In this document: piece by piece, positions 1 through 6,912 of the stretch
How positions within the stretch are numbered: position 1 is the first letter of the stretch
How the letters are laid out: each line of letters starts with the position of its first letter
Assembly (NCBI GenBank): GCA_902796455.1
Contig: CADBPH010000103.1
Span: forward strand, 1 to 11,051
Length of the DNA stretch: 11,051 bases
Direction: 5' to 3'
DNA from: an uncultured Bacteroidia bacterium
Lineage (GTDB): Bacteria; Bacteroidota; Bacteroidia; Bacteroidales; UBA932
Position numbers and translations under genes: made by a program
The notes under the pieces: model-generated
What the model was told of the DNA's origin: nothing
Seen by the model: the letters and a program-made list of their open reading frames with translations, nothing else
The model's database searches: none

Positions 1-2
1 CG

Positions 3-1769
3 AAAGAGCAGAAAGATATTTATGTGCAGATGATGAGGGTCGACAAGGATACCGTTAACATTTGGAACGAGTTTTCCGACAGTTTGACCGCATTCATCTA
101 TCCTGAATCGGCGACCGCGACGGAGATCGAATGGACCTCCCTCGATGAGAAAATCGCCACAGTTGATGCGACGGGCCATATCTTTGCCTTATCGGTCGGT
201 ACGACCAAAGTGGTGGCCCGGTCTCCAAAATTGGATTTGAAGGACACCTGTGTAGTCAACGTCCTCGAAAACATCCATGTGGAGAGCGTCTCGCTCGATC
301 AGACGGAGGCAACCCTCTATTTGGGAAGCACCCTCCAGCTGACAGCGACGGTTAATCCGGACAAAGCCCGGATTAAAGACGTTACATGGAGTTCTTCTGA
401 TCCTGCGATTGCCACGGTCAACGAAAAAGGTGTCGTAACGCCCCACGCCGAAGGGGTGACCGTAATCACAGTAACATCTGTCGAAGGGGGAAAGACGGCC
501 ACCTGCACCGTGACGGTCAGCCGTGTCCTCGTAACCGGAATTACCCTCAATAAGACCAGCATCACCGTTTCTCCGGGCAAGGCCACCTATCTTACGGCCA
601 CCCTTGCACCGGCAAACTGCACGATCAAGACCATTGAATGGTCCTCTTCCGATCCTTCTGTTGCGACAGTCGTGGACGGTCGCGTTGAAGGTATCGCCCT
701 CGGCACAGCCGTAATCACGGCGAAAGCGGTGGATGGCGGGCTTACGGCCCAGTGTACCGTGACAGTCAAGGAAGCCTCGACAACCCGGAAGATTACACTT
801 ACATTCGACTTTACGACTTGCCCGGCAAGCATGGCATCCGTGAAGTCCAGCATCCCGAATGGTTCTTATGCCGTCCTCGCGGATGACGGAAACTATTATG
901 ATTTCACGCTCTTTAACGGGAACGGCAGGGCGCCGCAGTTCAGCGCGAACGGTTATCTGGTGCTCAATACGGCAGATTACCTGGGAACGCCGGTGATTCC
1001 CGACGGGACCCTGACCTCGATAACCTTCACCATGGGGGCGGGCAACTATTCCGGCCGCCGGGCCTCGGTTACTTCGGAGACACATACGGGTGCGCCGATT
1101 GCGGATTATTATGACGCTTCCGAGGAAGCCTATCATAAATCCATCTCAACGGAGGTCAAGAACGTAGACCATACCTTTACGATCATCGATCCGGTATCCG
1201 GGAAATCCTATTATCTGATCTGCGCGGCTGTCGGTATCGGTGTTTCTAAGGTTGTCCTTACCTATGAGGTCCCGGTTAAACCCGTCGAGCTTACATTCGA
1301 CTTTACGACCTGTCCGGCGAGCATGTCATCCGTGAAGTCCAGCATCCCGAATGGTACTTATGCCGTCCTCGCGGATGACGGAAACTATTATGATTTCACA
1401 ATCTTTAACGGAAATGGCAGAGTGCCGAAATACAGCGCGAACGGTTATCTGGTGCTCGACCCGGCAGACTACCTGGGAACGCCGGTGATTCCGGGCATGG
1501 CCCTGGCCTCGATGACCTTCACCATGGGGGCGGGCAACTATTCCGGCCGCCGGGCCTCGGTCACTTCGGAGACGCACAACGGTGCGCTGATTGCGGATTA
1601 TTATGACGCTTCTGTAGAAGCTTATCATATATCTATCCCGACGGAAGTCAAGAACGCAGCGCATACCTTTACGATCATCGATCCGGTATCCGGGAAATCC
1701 TATTATCTGGTCTGCGCGGCCCTCGGCATAGGCGTCTCTAAAATGGTCCTCAAGTATAACCCGCAATAA
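3..1769 (+). CDS. BIG2 Ig-like repeat surface protein with two tandem C-terminal beta-rich domains (5' end missing)
   Basis: The reading frame is open back to the first complete codon at base 3, so the gene begins upstream and 588 C-terminal residues are visible. Numbered from base 3, three bacterial Ig-like (BIG2) domains are seen at about residues 7-88, 91-174 and 176-257. Each carries the family signature of W-S/T-S followed by x-IATV or VATV and then a G-x-A/T-x-I/V turn; examples are WSSSDPAIATV and WSSSDPSVATV. They are followed by two copies of a roughly 157-residue beta-rich domain at about 266-422 and 430-586, opening with LTFDFTTCPASM and closing near GVSK-x-VL-x-Y. I do not recognise a named family for these copies; they resemble the aromatic-rich terminal modules common on Bacteroidales surface proteins, which is only an inference. 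BIG2 repeats usually act as stalks in extracellular proteins. The stop lies 14 bases before the susC start, which suggests co-transcription and a surface role linked to uptake, for example ligand binding. Any signal peptide or lipobox would be upstream of the window. An adhesin is an alternative. Confidence 0.85.
   Translation, partial: KEQKDIYVQMMRVDKDTVNIWNEFSDSLTAFIYPESATATEIEWTSLDEKIATVDATGHIFALSVGTTKVVARSPKLDLKDTCVVNVLENIHVESVSLDQTEATLYLGSTLQLTATVNPDKARIKDVTWSSSDPAIATVNEKGVVTPHAEGVTVITVTSVEGGKTATCTVTVSRVLVTGITLNKTSITVSPGKATYLTATLAPANCTIKTIEWSSSDPSVATVVDGRVEGIALGTAVITAKAVDGGLTAQCTVTVKEASTTRKITLTFDFTTCPASMASVKSSIPNGSYAVLADDGNYYDFTLFNGNGRAPQFSANGYLVLNTADYLGTPVIPDGTLTSITFTMGAGNYSGRRASVTSETHTGAPIADYYDASEEAYHKSISTEVKNVDHTFTIIDPVSGKSYYLICAAVGIGVSKVVLTYEVPVKPVELTFDFTTCPASMSSVKSSIPNGTYAVLADDGNYYDFTIFNGNGRVPKYSANGYLVLDPADYLGTPVIPGMALASMTFTMGAGNYSGRRASVTSETHNGALIADYYDASVEAYHISIPTEVKNAAHTFTIIDPVSGKSYYLVCAALGIGVSKMVLKYNPQ
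798..1266 (+). repeat. Tandem coding repeat, copy A (492-base period)
   Basis: This is the first of two in-frame direct repeats at the 3' end of the Ig-like gene; its partner is at 1290-1758. The period is exactly 492 bases (164 codons), with a short linker of about 23 bases between copies. Long blocks are identical at the nucleotide level: 836-863, 865-907, 1023-1069 and 1170-1217 match the positions 492 bases downstream. Aligned by eye, the two 157-residue products differ at about 25 positions. Nucleotide identity persists at silent sites, which points to a fairly recent duplication or to ongoing gene conversion rather than an ancient domain pair. Confidence 0.95.
1290..1758 (+). repeat. 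Tandem coding repeat, copy B
   Basis: This is the second copy of the 492-base-period repeat; it runs almost to the stop codon of the Ig-like gene. Compared with copy A, substitutions concentrate in a few patches, such as the segment after LGTPVIP and the segment before DPVSGKSYYL. The segments ADDGNYYDFT, MGAGNYSGRRASVTSETH and TFTIIDPVSGKSYYL are unchanged. Two cysteines, at domain positions 8 and 142, are kept in both copies. Confidence 0.95.
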
Positions 1770-1783
1770 AACACTACTACATA

Positions 1784-4700
1784 ATGAAAAGCAAGTTTTT
1801 ACTTTCATTGATGGCGTGTTTCATGCTGGCCATTGGGACTGTGTCCGCACAGTCTACCGGGAAGGTCACCGTGAAGGGAACCGTCGTCGATGAGGCCTCC
1901 GAACCGGTAGCCGGGGCGGCGGTCGTAGTGAAAGGCAATCCTGCGCTCGGTGGTGTCATCACGGACGCCAAGGGCGAGTTTACCATCCAAGTTCCGAAGG
2001 GCGTTACCTTGGTTGTGTCCTGCATCGGTTTCCAAGAAGAATCCAAACGGATCGACCAGGCTGATATTTGGTTCGTCACGCTCCGGGAAGATTCGATCCT
2101 GCTGGAAGATGCTGTCGTGGTCGGTTACGGCGTCCAGAAAAAGGAAAGCGTTGTCGGCGCGATTTCTCAAGTCAAGGCGGACGTCCTTGAGCAGTCCTCC
2201 TTCACCAGTATCACCAATGCGCTTGCCGGAAAGGTGTCCAACCTCCTTTCCTATTCCTCGAATGCTTCCGGTGCTCCGGGAGAGAATAAGGAAAGCCTCA
2301 TGATCCGGGGTCTCTCCTCCTGGAACGGAAATGCCCCTCTTGTCATGGTGGACGGCATCGAGCGTACGATGGATGAAATCGCTCCGACGGAAATCGCCTC
2401 TGTTTCAGTCCTGAAGGACGCTTCCGCGACTGCGGTATACGGAGCCAAGGGAGCAAACGGTGTGATCCTCGTAACGACCAAGACGGGTCAGAAGGGGAAG
2501 CCGAGTTTCCATATCGGCGCCGAATACGGTCTCTCGAATCCGGTCATGCTTCCGTTGCACATTGATGCCGTAAGTACGGCGAAAATGGCCAACGTGGCAT
2601 TCATGAACCAGGGTTCGTTCGGCTCGAAGTATGAGGATAAGGAAATCGAGGCTTTTGCCAATGGCTCCAATCCGCTCCGTTACCCGGATACGAATTTCTA
2701 TGAGTTGATGACGAAGCCTTTTGCCCCCACTTTCGACGCCAACATGAGCCTTTCCGGCGGGACCGACCGGTTCAAGTATTACCTCGGCGGAACCTATGTC
2801 CACGAGGGCTCGATTCTCAAGGATATCCACGAACTCGGAGAAACGCACTATGCGTCGGACCGGATTACCTGGCGGCTCAACCTGGACTTCAACCTGACCC
2901 GTACGACCGTCATTTCCTTGAAGTCCGGTGGTAACCTGACGGACAATCAGGGGCCGATTACCTATAGTGATCAAAACTCTCCCGTCTCGTCTTCCTCCAT
3001 CTTCGGATCCATGTACAGTGCCTCCACGATTGCCTATCCCGCTTATTATCCCGCCTATGCCCTTGAGTGGTATCCGGATCCGGAATACCCCAACGAACAC
3101 GGCGACCGGATCGGTAACCGGCAGGGTTATAATACGATCAACCCTTATTCCTACATGGTGGATGCGGCCTATGTCCGGAGGGAAACCAACCGGATCAACA
3201 CGGACCTTATTCTTGACCAGAACCTGGACTTCATCACGAAGGGCCTTTCCCTCAGCGGCAAGGTCGGCTATTCCTCCAAATATGAAGTGTTGAAGGAAAA
3301 GGTTTTCGTGGATAATCCCATGTGGGATATCAACTGGGAGTCCGTCGACATGGGTCTCGAGAATGTCTGGATTCGGAGTACGCCTTCCAACTATGTCTGG
3401 AACCTCAAGCCTTACGGGGTGTCTTCCAACAACTCCCCCACCAGCGTGGCCTGGATTTTCTACTTGGAAGGAGCGCTGAACTACAAACGGCAGTTCGCGA
3501 AGCGCCACAATGTGTCGGGGCTGCTCCTGTACAACCAGCGCCAGTACAATGCCTCCTCCGCGTTCCCGAAGCGCAACCAGTCCTTCGTCGGCCGTCTGAC
3601 GTATGACTATATGAGCAAATACCTCTTTGAGTTCAATGTCGGCGTAACCGGCAGCGAGCAGTTTGCTCCGAAATACCGCTATGGCGTATTCCCTTCGGTC
3701 GCGGTCGGTTATCTTGTCTCCAAAGAGAAATGGTGGAAGGAAGCGCTGCCCTGGTGGGACACCTTCAAGATCCGGTATTCCCACGGTGTTGTCGGTAGCG
3801 ACAACTCGACGGCCAACTGGCTCTATTACACCTATTGGAGCAAGGTGAATGTTTCCAATGCCGGATCCTTCATCACCGAAGGAGCGGCAGCGAACGAGAG
3901 CGCCCGCTGGGAAACGGCGACCAAACGGGATCTCGGTATCGAGATGGCATGGCTCGGCGGAGACCTCTCCCTCAACTTGGACTTCTTCAACGAAAACCGG
4001 GACGGCATCCTTGTTCCCCCGGTCATCACGATGTTCGTTGCGACGTCCTTCAAAGACATCAACAACGGTGCAGTCAAGAAGCATGGTATGGAGGTGGAAC
4101 TCAGCTATCGCCACGTCTTCCCCAACCGGCTGACACTGGACAGCGGTTTCATGCTTGGTCTCAGCGAGAACCGGATCACCCTTTACGAAGACCTTCCCTA
4201 TGCTCCCCAGTACCAGAAGACGCAGGGGACACCGTACGGTTCGATGCGTAAGGGAGAGTCCCTCGTCGACGACAAGTATTTCACCTCTGTAGACGAAATC
4301 CACGGGTATCCGACCTACACCACCTCCTGGGGCGGCAACGTTGTCCCCGGCGTATACAAGTTCCTGGATTACAACCGGGACGGCATCATCAATTCAGATG
4401 ACTTGCATGCCATCCACGGATCAGTTTATTCTCCGGGAGTGTATTCCGTCAACCTCGGGCTGGGTTACAAGGGATTCTCTTTCAGCATTCTCGGTACCGG
4501 TTCCATCGGCAAGTACATTCCGATTAACGGAGACGCCATGGTTCCGTTTGCACGAGGGGAACGGGTCGTCCATCACTATGCGACGGACTATTGGACTCCG
4601 ACCAACCAAGACGCGACTGCTCCGGTCATTATGTTCTCGGACCTGATGTACTCCTGGGGCGGCGGTACGATTGCGAACATTACCAATAGCGGATATGATC

Positions 4701-4948
4701 TCGGGTTGCCGGACTACACCTGGCGCAAATCGGATTATTTCATGATCAAGGAAGCGCGCCTGGCCTACAGGTTCGACCTGAGCAAACTCAACCGTTCTTT
4801 CATCAAGGCGCTCTCTGTTTCCCTGACTGGGGCGAACCTGGCCCTTTTCAGCAACATTGTTGACCGCAACGCTACGGGTACGATGGGCTCCTATGCCGTT
4901 TATCCGCAGATGCGAACCTTCAAACTTGGTTTTTCGTTAGACTTTTAA
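1784..4948 (+). CDS. SusC/RagA-family TonB-linked outer membrane transporter (with N-terminal extension)
   Basis: The 1054-residue product is a TonB-dependent barrel that should import ligand captured by its SusD partner across the outer membrane. Residues 1-23 form a Sec signal peptide ending in VSAQ. A carboxypeptidase-regulatory-like domain (the SusC N-terminal extension) spans about 28-101, with VKGTVVDEASEPVAGA and the closing CIGF motif. A TonB-box-like EDAVVVGYG follows at 108-116. The plug covers about 118-235 with hallmark MIRGLSSWNG, PLVMVDGIE and SVLKDASATAVYGAKGANGV. The rest is the 22-strand barrel typical of the family, including a W709-E pair in the common WE-x(6-7)-G-x-E/D stretch. 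An EF-hand-like loop (D862, N864, D866, N870, D873) lies near the C-terminus. The protein ends in FKLGFSLDF; the terminal Phe is the usual barrel-assembly signal. No STN domain is present, so direct anti-sigma signalling is not expected. The start ATG lies 14 bases after the Ig-like gene, and susD follows after 12 bases. Length and architecture are normal for SusC. Confidence 0.97.
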   Translation: MKSKFLLSLMACFMLAIGTVSAQSTGKVTVKGTVVDEASEPVAGAAVVVKGNPALGGVITDAKGEFTIQVPKGVTLVVSCIGFQEESKRIDQADIWFVTLREDSILLEDAVVVGYGVQKKESVVGAISQVKADVLEQSSFTSITNALAGKVSNLLSYSSNASGAPGENKESLMIRGLSSWNGNAPLVMVDGIERTMDEIAPTEIASVSVLKDASATAVYGAKGANGVILVTTKTGQKGKPSFHIGAEYGLSNPVMLPLHIDAVSTAKMANVAFMNQGSFGSKYEDKEIEAFANGSNPLRYPDTNFYELMTKPFAPTFDANMSLSGGTDRFKYYLGGTYVHEGSILKDIHELGETHYASDRITWRLNLDFNLTRTTVISLKSGGNLTDNQGPITYSDQNSPVSSSSIFGSMYSASTIAYPAYYPAYALEWYPDPEYPNEHGDRIGNRQGYNTINPYSYMVDAAYVRRETNRINTDLILDQNLDFITKGLSLSGKVGYSSKYEVLKEKVFVDNPMWDINWESVDMGLENVWIRSTPSNYVWNLKPYGVSSNNSPTSVAWIFYLEGALNYKRQFAKRHNVSGLLLYNQRQYNASSAFPKRNQSFVGRLTYDYMSKYLFEFNVGVTGSEQFAPKYRYGVFPSVAVGYLVSKEKWWKEALPWWDTFKIRYSHGVVGSDNSTANWLYYTYWSKVNVSNAGSFITEGAAANESARWETATKRDLGIEMAWLGGDLSLNLDFFNENRDGILVPPVITMFVATSFKDINNGAVKKHGMEVELSYRHVFPNRLTLDSGFMLGLSENRITLYEDLPYAPQYQKTQGTPYGSMRKGESLVDDKYFTSVDEIHGYPTYTTSWGGNVVPGVYKFLDYNRDGIINSDDLHAIHGSVYSPGVYSVNLGLGYKGFSFSILGTGSIGKYIPINGDAMVPFARGERVVHHYATDYWTPTNQDATAPVIMFSDLMYSWGGGTIANITNSGYDLGLPDYTWRKSDYFMIKEARLAYRFDLSKLNRSFIKALSVSLTGANLALFSNIVDRNATGTMGSYAVYPQMRTFKLGFSLDF

Positions 4949-4951
4949 GAC

Positions 4952-4956
4952 GGAGG
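4952..4956 (+). promoter_or_regulatory. Shine-Dalgarno-like GGAGG before the first susD
   Basis: GGAGG ends four bases before the ATG at 4961, inside the 12-base gap after susC. It is the only strong Shine-Dalgarno match ahead of any of the four starts in this window; the gaps at 1770-1783, 6899-6912 and 9682-9693 have none. Bacteroidota generally initiate without this motif, and the spacer is short, so its use in translation is uncertain. Confidence 0.4.
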
Positions 4957-4960
4957 CAAT

Positions 4961-6898
4961 ATGAAAAAAATCAAAAACATATTCCTGGCCATCTTGGCTG
5001 CGGCATCGTTGAGCAGCTGCCACTATCTTGACGTCGATCCCGATCTCGGCCTCTCCGACGCAGACGTCTTTTCCTCCTACAAAAACTTCTCGAGCTATTT
5101 CTTCTATTGTTATAACAACAATTACGGAAAGAATAAAGCTTGTGTAAATATCTCGTTCCCATATTATTACGACTTGAACGAGGATTACCATATGACCTGG
5201 GTCTGTACGACGGATGCCGCTGATGCCGGCCAGCTCGGCATGTGCCAGCGCAATTTCAAGAATTGCAATTTACCCCAGGACATCATCTACCGAATGACGT
5301 ATCAGACCAACATCGGCGGCGATACGAAGCCGGTAGCCTATGCCATGTTCCACATGATCCGCCAGGCGAACCTGACCCTTGAGCGGATCGACGAATGCCA
5401 GAACATCACCCAGCAGCAGTATGATGATTTGATCGGCCAGTGCTACACGCTTCGGGGTTACTGCCATTTTGTGATGGCGCGCCTGTTCGGCGGCATGCCG
5501 TATATCGACCATACGCTCAGCGCCGGGGATGAATGGGACCTCCCGCGGGAAAGTTCCCATTCCACCTTCGTCAAGGCGGCCGAGGACATGTACAAGGGGT
5601 ACGAATACCTCAAGAAGGCCGGCTATATGCGCCGTGATGCGAAACCCGGCCAGCCGGGCCACCTCCAGGGGTCGACACTGATCCGTCCGAACGGCGTCGC
5701 CGCGCTCTGTCTCCGGGCACGGGCCTTGCTCTATGCAGCCAGCCCGCTCAGCAACGAACTGGGACAGGAAGACTGGGAGAATGCAGCCAACGCCTGCGCG
5801 GAGGCGCTCCAGGCAGCGGAAGAACAGCAGTATGAACTGCTTCCTTTTGAGAACTATACCGACAACTATTACAACAAGGAAGCGACCAATGAGCTGATTT
5901 GGTTCTGGCTGGTCAGCAGCGGCGACGGCTCATACTGGAAGGACAATGTCCGCAACTATTCCGGTTGGTTCTGCTATCCGCAGTCCCACAACGCGCATGC
6001 CTCCGGGATTTGCCCGACGCAGAATTTTGTGGACAAGTTCGAGACCGCGGACGGCTTTCCGCTCAATACGCCCGAAGACCGGGCCAGGGCTGAAGCGGCA
6101 GGATCCTACATGGAGCAGGATCCATATTGCCTCGCGCCCGGGACGACCCGCGGACGGGATCCCAGGCTGGACATCTGCGTGGTGCATGACGGCTCTACCA
6201 ACGAGTTCGTAACCGGGGCCATCAACATTTATTATGACCCGGTGAGCAAGTCTTATCCGATCACGTACCTGAACGGTGAGCAGGAGACTTTCGGAATCGA
6301 ATGGGGATCGCATGATACGGACCAGGCCAATTATTCCAATACGGGGTATTATTTCAATAAGTATTGGGTGGGAGCCCGTGGAGACAAACAGACAACTGCT
6401 CCGCCGAAGCTGGAAGCGCTCATCCGGATGGCCGACCTGTATCTGATGTATGCGGAAGCCGTGAACGAGGCTTATGGACCTTACGGAACGGCGGGCACTT
6501 ACGAACTGACTGCGCTCGACTGCATCAACAAGATCCGGGCACGCGTGAACATGCCGCCGGTGCGGGATGAGTTCACGACGGACAAGGATACCTTCCGTGA
6601 GCGCATCCGCAACGAGCGTTGTGTGGAGCTCGCTTACGAGAGCGGCCACTACTATTATGACATTCGTCGCTGGAAGATCGCGCCCCAGACGATGAACAAT
6701 GCCGTCAACCCCCTCTATGGCATGTACATAGAGTCCTGCCCTGTCTCAGAGGAGCATCCGGCCGGCCGTATCTATGAACGGCGCCAGCTGGCCAGCAACC
6801 GTCAGGGTATCTGGAAAGACTGCATGTATTACCTGCCGTTCCCGGATTCGGAAGCGCAGAAACTTAAGAATTTTGTCAACAACGATCCTTGGCAGTAA
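4961..6898 (+). CDS. SusD/RagB-family nutrient-binding outer membrane lipoprotein (pair 1)
   Basis: The 645-residue product is predicted to be a surface-exposed alpha-helical lipoprotein that caps the SusC barrel encoded just upstream and binds its substrate. A lipoprotein signal peptide ends in the lipobox LSSC with the acylated Cys at residue 20, followed by HYLDVDPD. The TPR-like SusD core is visible at MFHMIRQANLTLERI (about 129-143) and LRGYCHFVMARLFGGMPYI (164-182); the latter is the classic helix before a GG-x-P turn. RDPRLD at 399-404 matches the common R/N-DPR motif. The C-terminal SusD domain shows IRMADLYLMYAEAVNEAYGP (488-507) and RIRNERCVELAYESG plus DIRRW (548-571), both diagnostic. 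The length is at the upper end of the usual range of about 500-650. The start ATG is supported by the signal peptide and a GGAGG four bases upstream. The ligand cannot be told from sequence alone; glycans are commonest, though RagB-type relatives bind peptides. Confidence 0.96.
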   Translation: MKKIKNIFLAILAAASLSSCHYLDVDPDLGLSDADVFSSYKNFSSYFFYCYNNNYGKNKACVNISFPYYYDLNEDYHMTWVCTTDAADAGQLGMCQRNFKNCNLPQDIIYRMTYQTNIGGDTKPVAYAMFHMIRQANLTLERIDECQNITQQQYDDLIGQCYTLRGYCHFVMARLFGGMPYIDHTLSAGDEWDLPRESSHSTFVKAAEDMYKGYEYLKKAGYMRRDAKPGQPGHLQGSTLIRPNGVAALCLRARALLYAASPLSNELGQEDWENAANACAEALQAAEEQQYELLPFENYTDNYYNKEATNELIWFWLVSSGDGSYWKDNVRNYSGWFCYPQSHNAHASGICPTQNFVDKFETADGFPLNTPEDRARAEAAGSYMEQDPYCLAPGTTRGRDPRLDICVVHDGSTNEFVTGAINIYYDPVSKSYPITYLNGEQETFGIEWGSHDTDQANYSNTGYYFNKYWVGARGDKQTTAPPKLEALIRMADLYLMYAEAVNEAYGPYGTAGTYELTALDCINKIRARVNMPPVRDEFTTDKDTFRERIRNERCVELAYESGHYYYDIRRWKIAPQTMNNAVNPLYGMYIESCPVSEEHPAGRIYERRQLASNRQGIWKDCMYYLPFPDSEAQKLKNFVNNDPWQ

Positions 6899-6912
6899 AA
6901 AGTAGATATCTT

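Noticed and set aside
24..26. GTG at base 24 as the start of the Ig-like protein
   Set aside because: The frame is open back to the window edge, and a start here would cut into the first Ig-like domain and leave no export signal. The gene is truncated by the window instead.
189..1136. Open antisense frame of 315 codons in the Ig-like gene
   Set aside because: It is again in register with sense codons. Its Arg- and Gly-rich product mirrors the Thr/Val/Ala-rich sense repeats.
798..1758. Direct repeats as a mobile element or CRISPR array
   Set aside because: The repeats are long, in frame and protein-coding. There is no transposase, no inverted ends, and none of the short regularly spaced units of a CRISPR array.
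3322..4251. Several short same-strand open frames within susC
   Set aside because: They are out-of-frame shadows with no start signals or domains, lying wholly inside a gene supported end to end by family motifs.
2405..4303. Open antisense frame of 632 codons inside the first susC
   Set aside because: It is in exact codon register with the sense gene, so it exists only because the sense gene uses no TTA, CTA or TCA codons there. The product is low in complexity and has no recognisable domains. The sense frame encodes an unmistakable SusC.
6889..6912. TTG at 6889 as the start of the second susC
   Set aside because: It would overlap the susD stop and prepend eight residues to a normal signal peptide. 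The ATG at 6913 gives a textbook export signal and a 14-base gap like that before the first susC.
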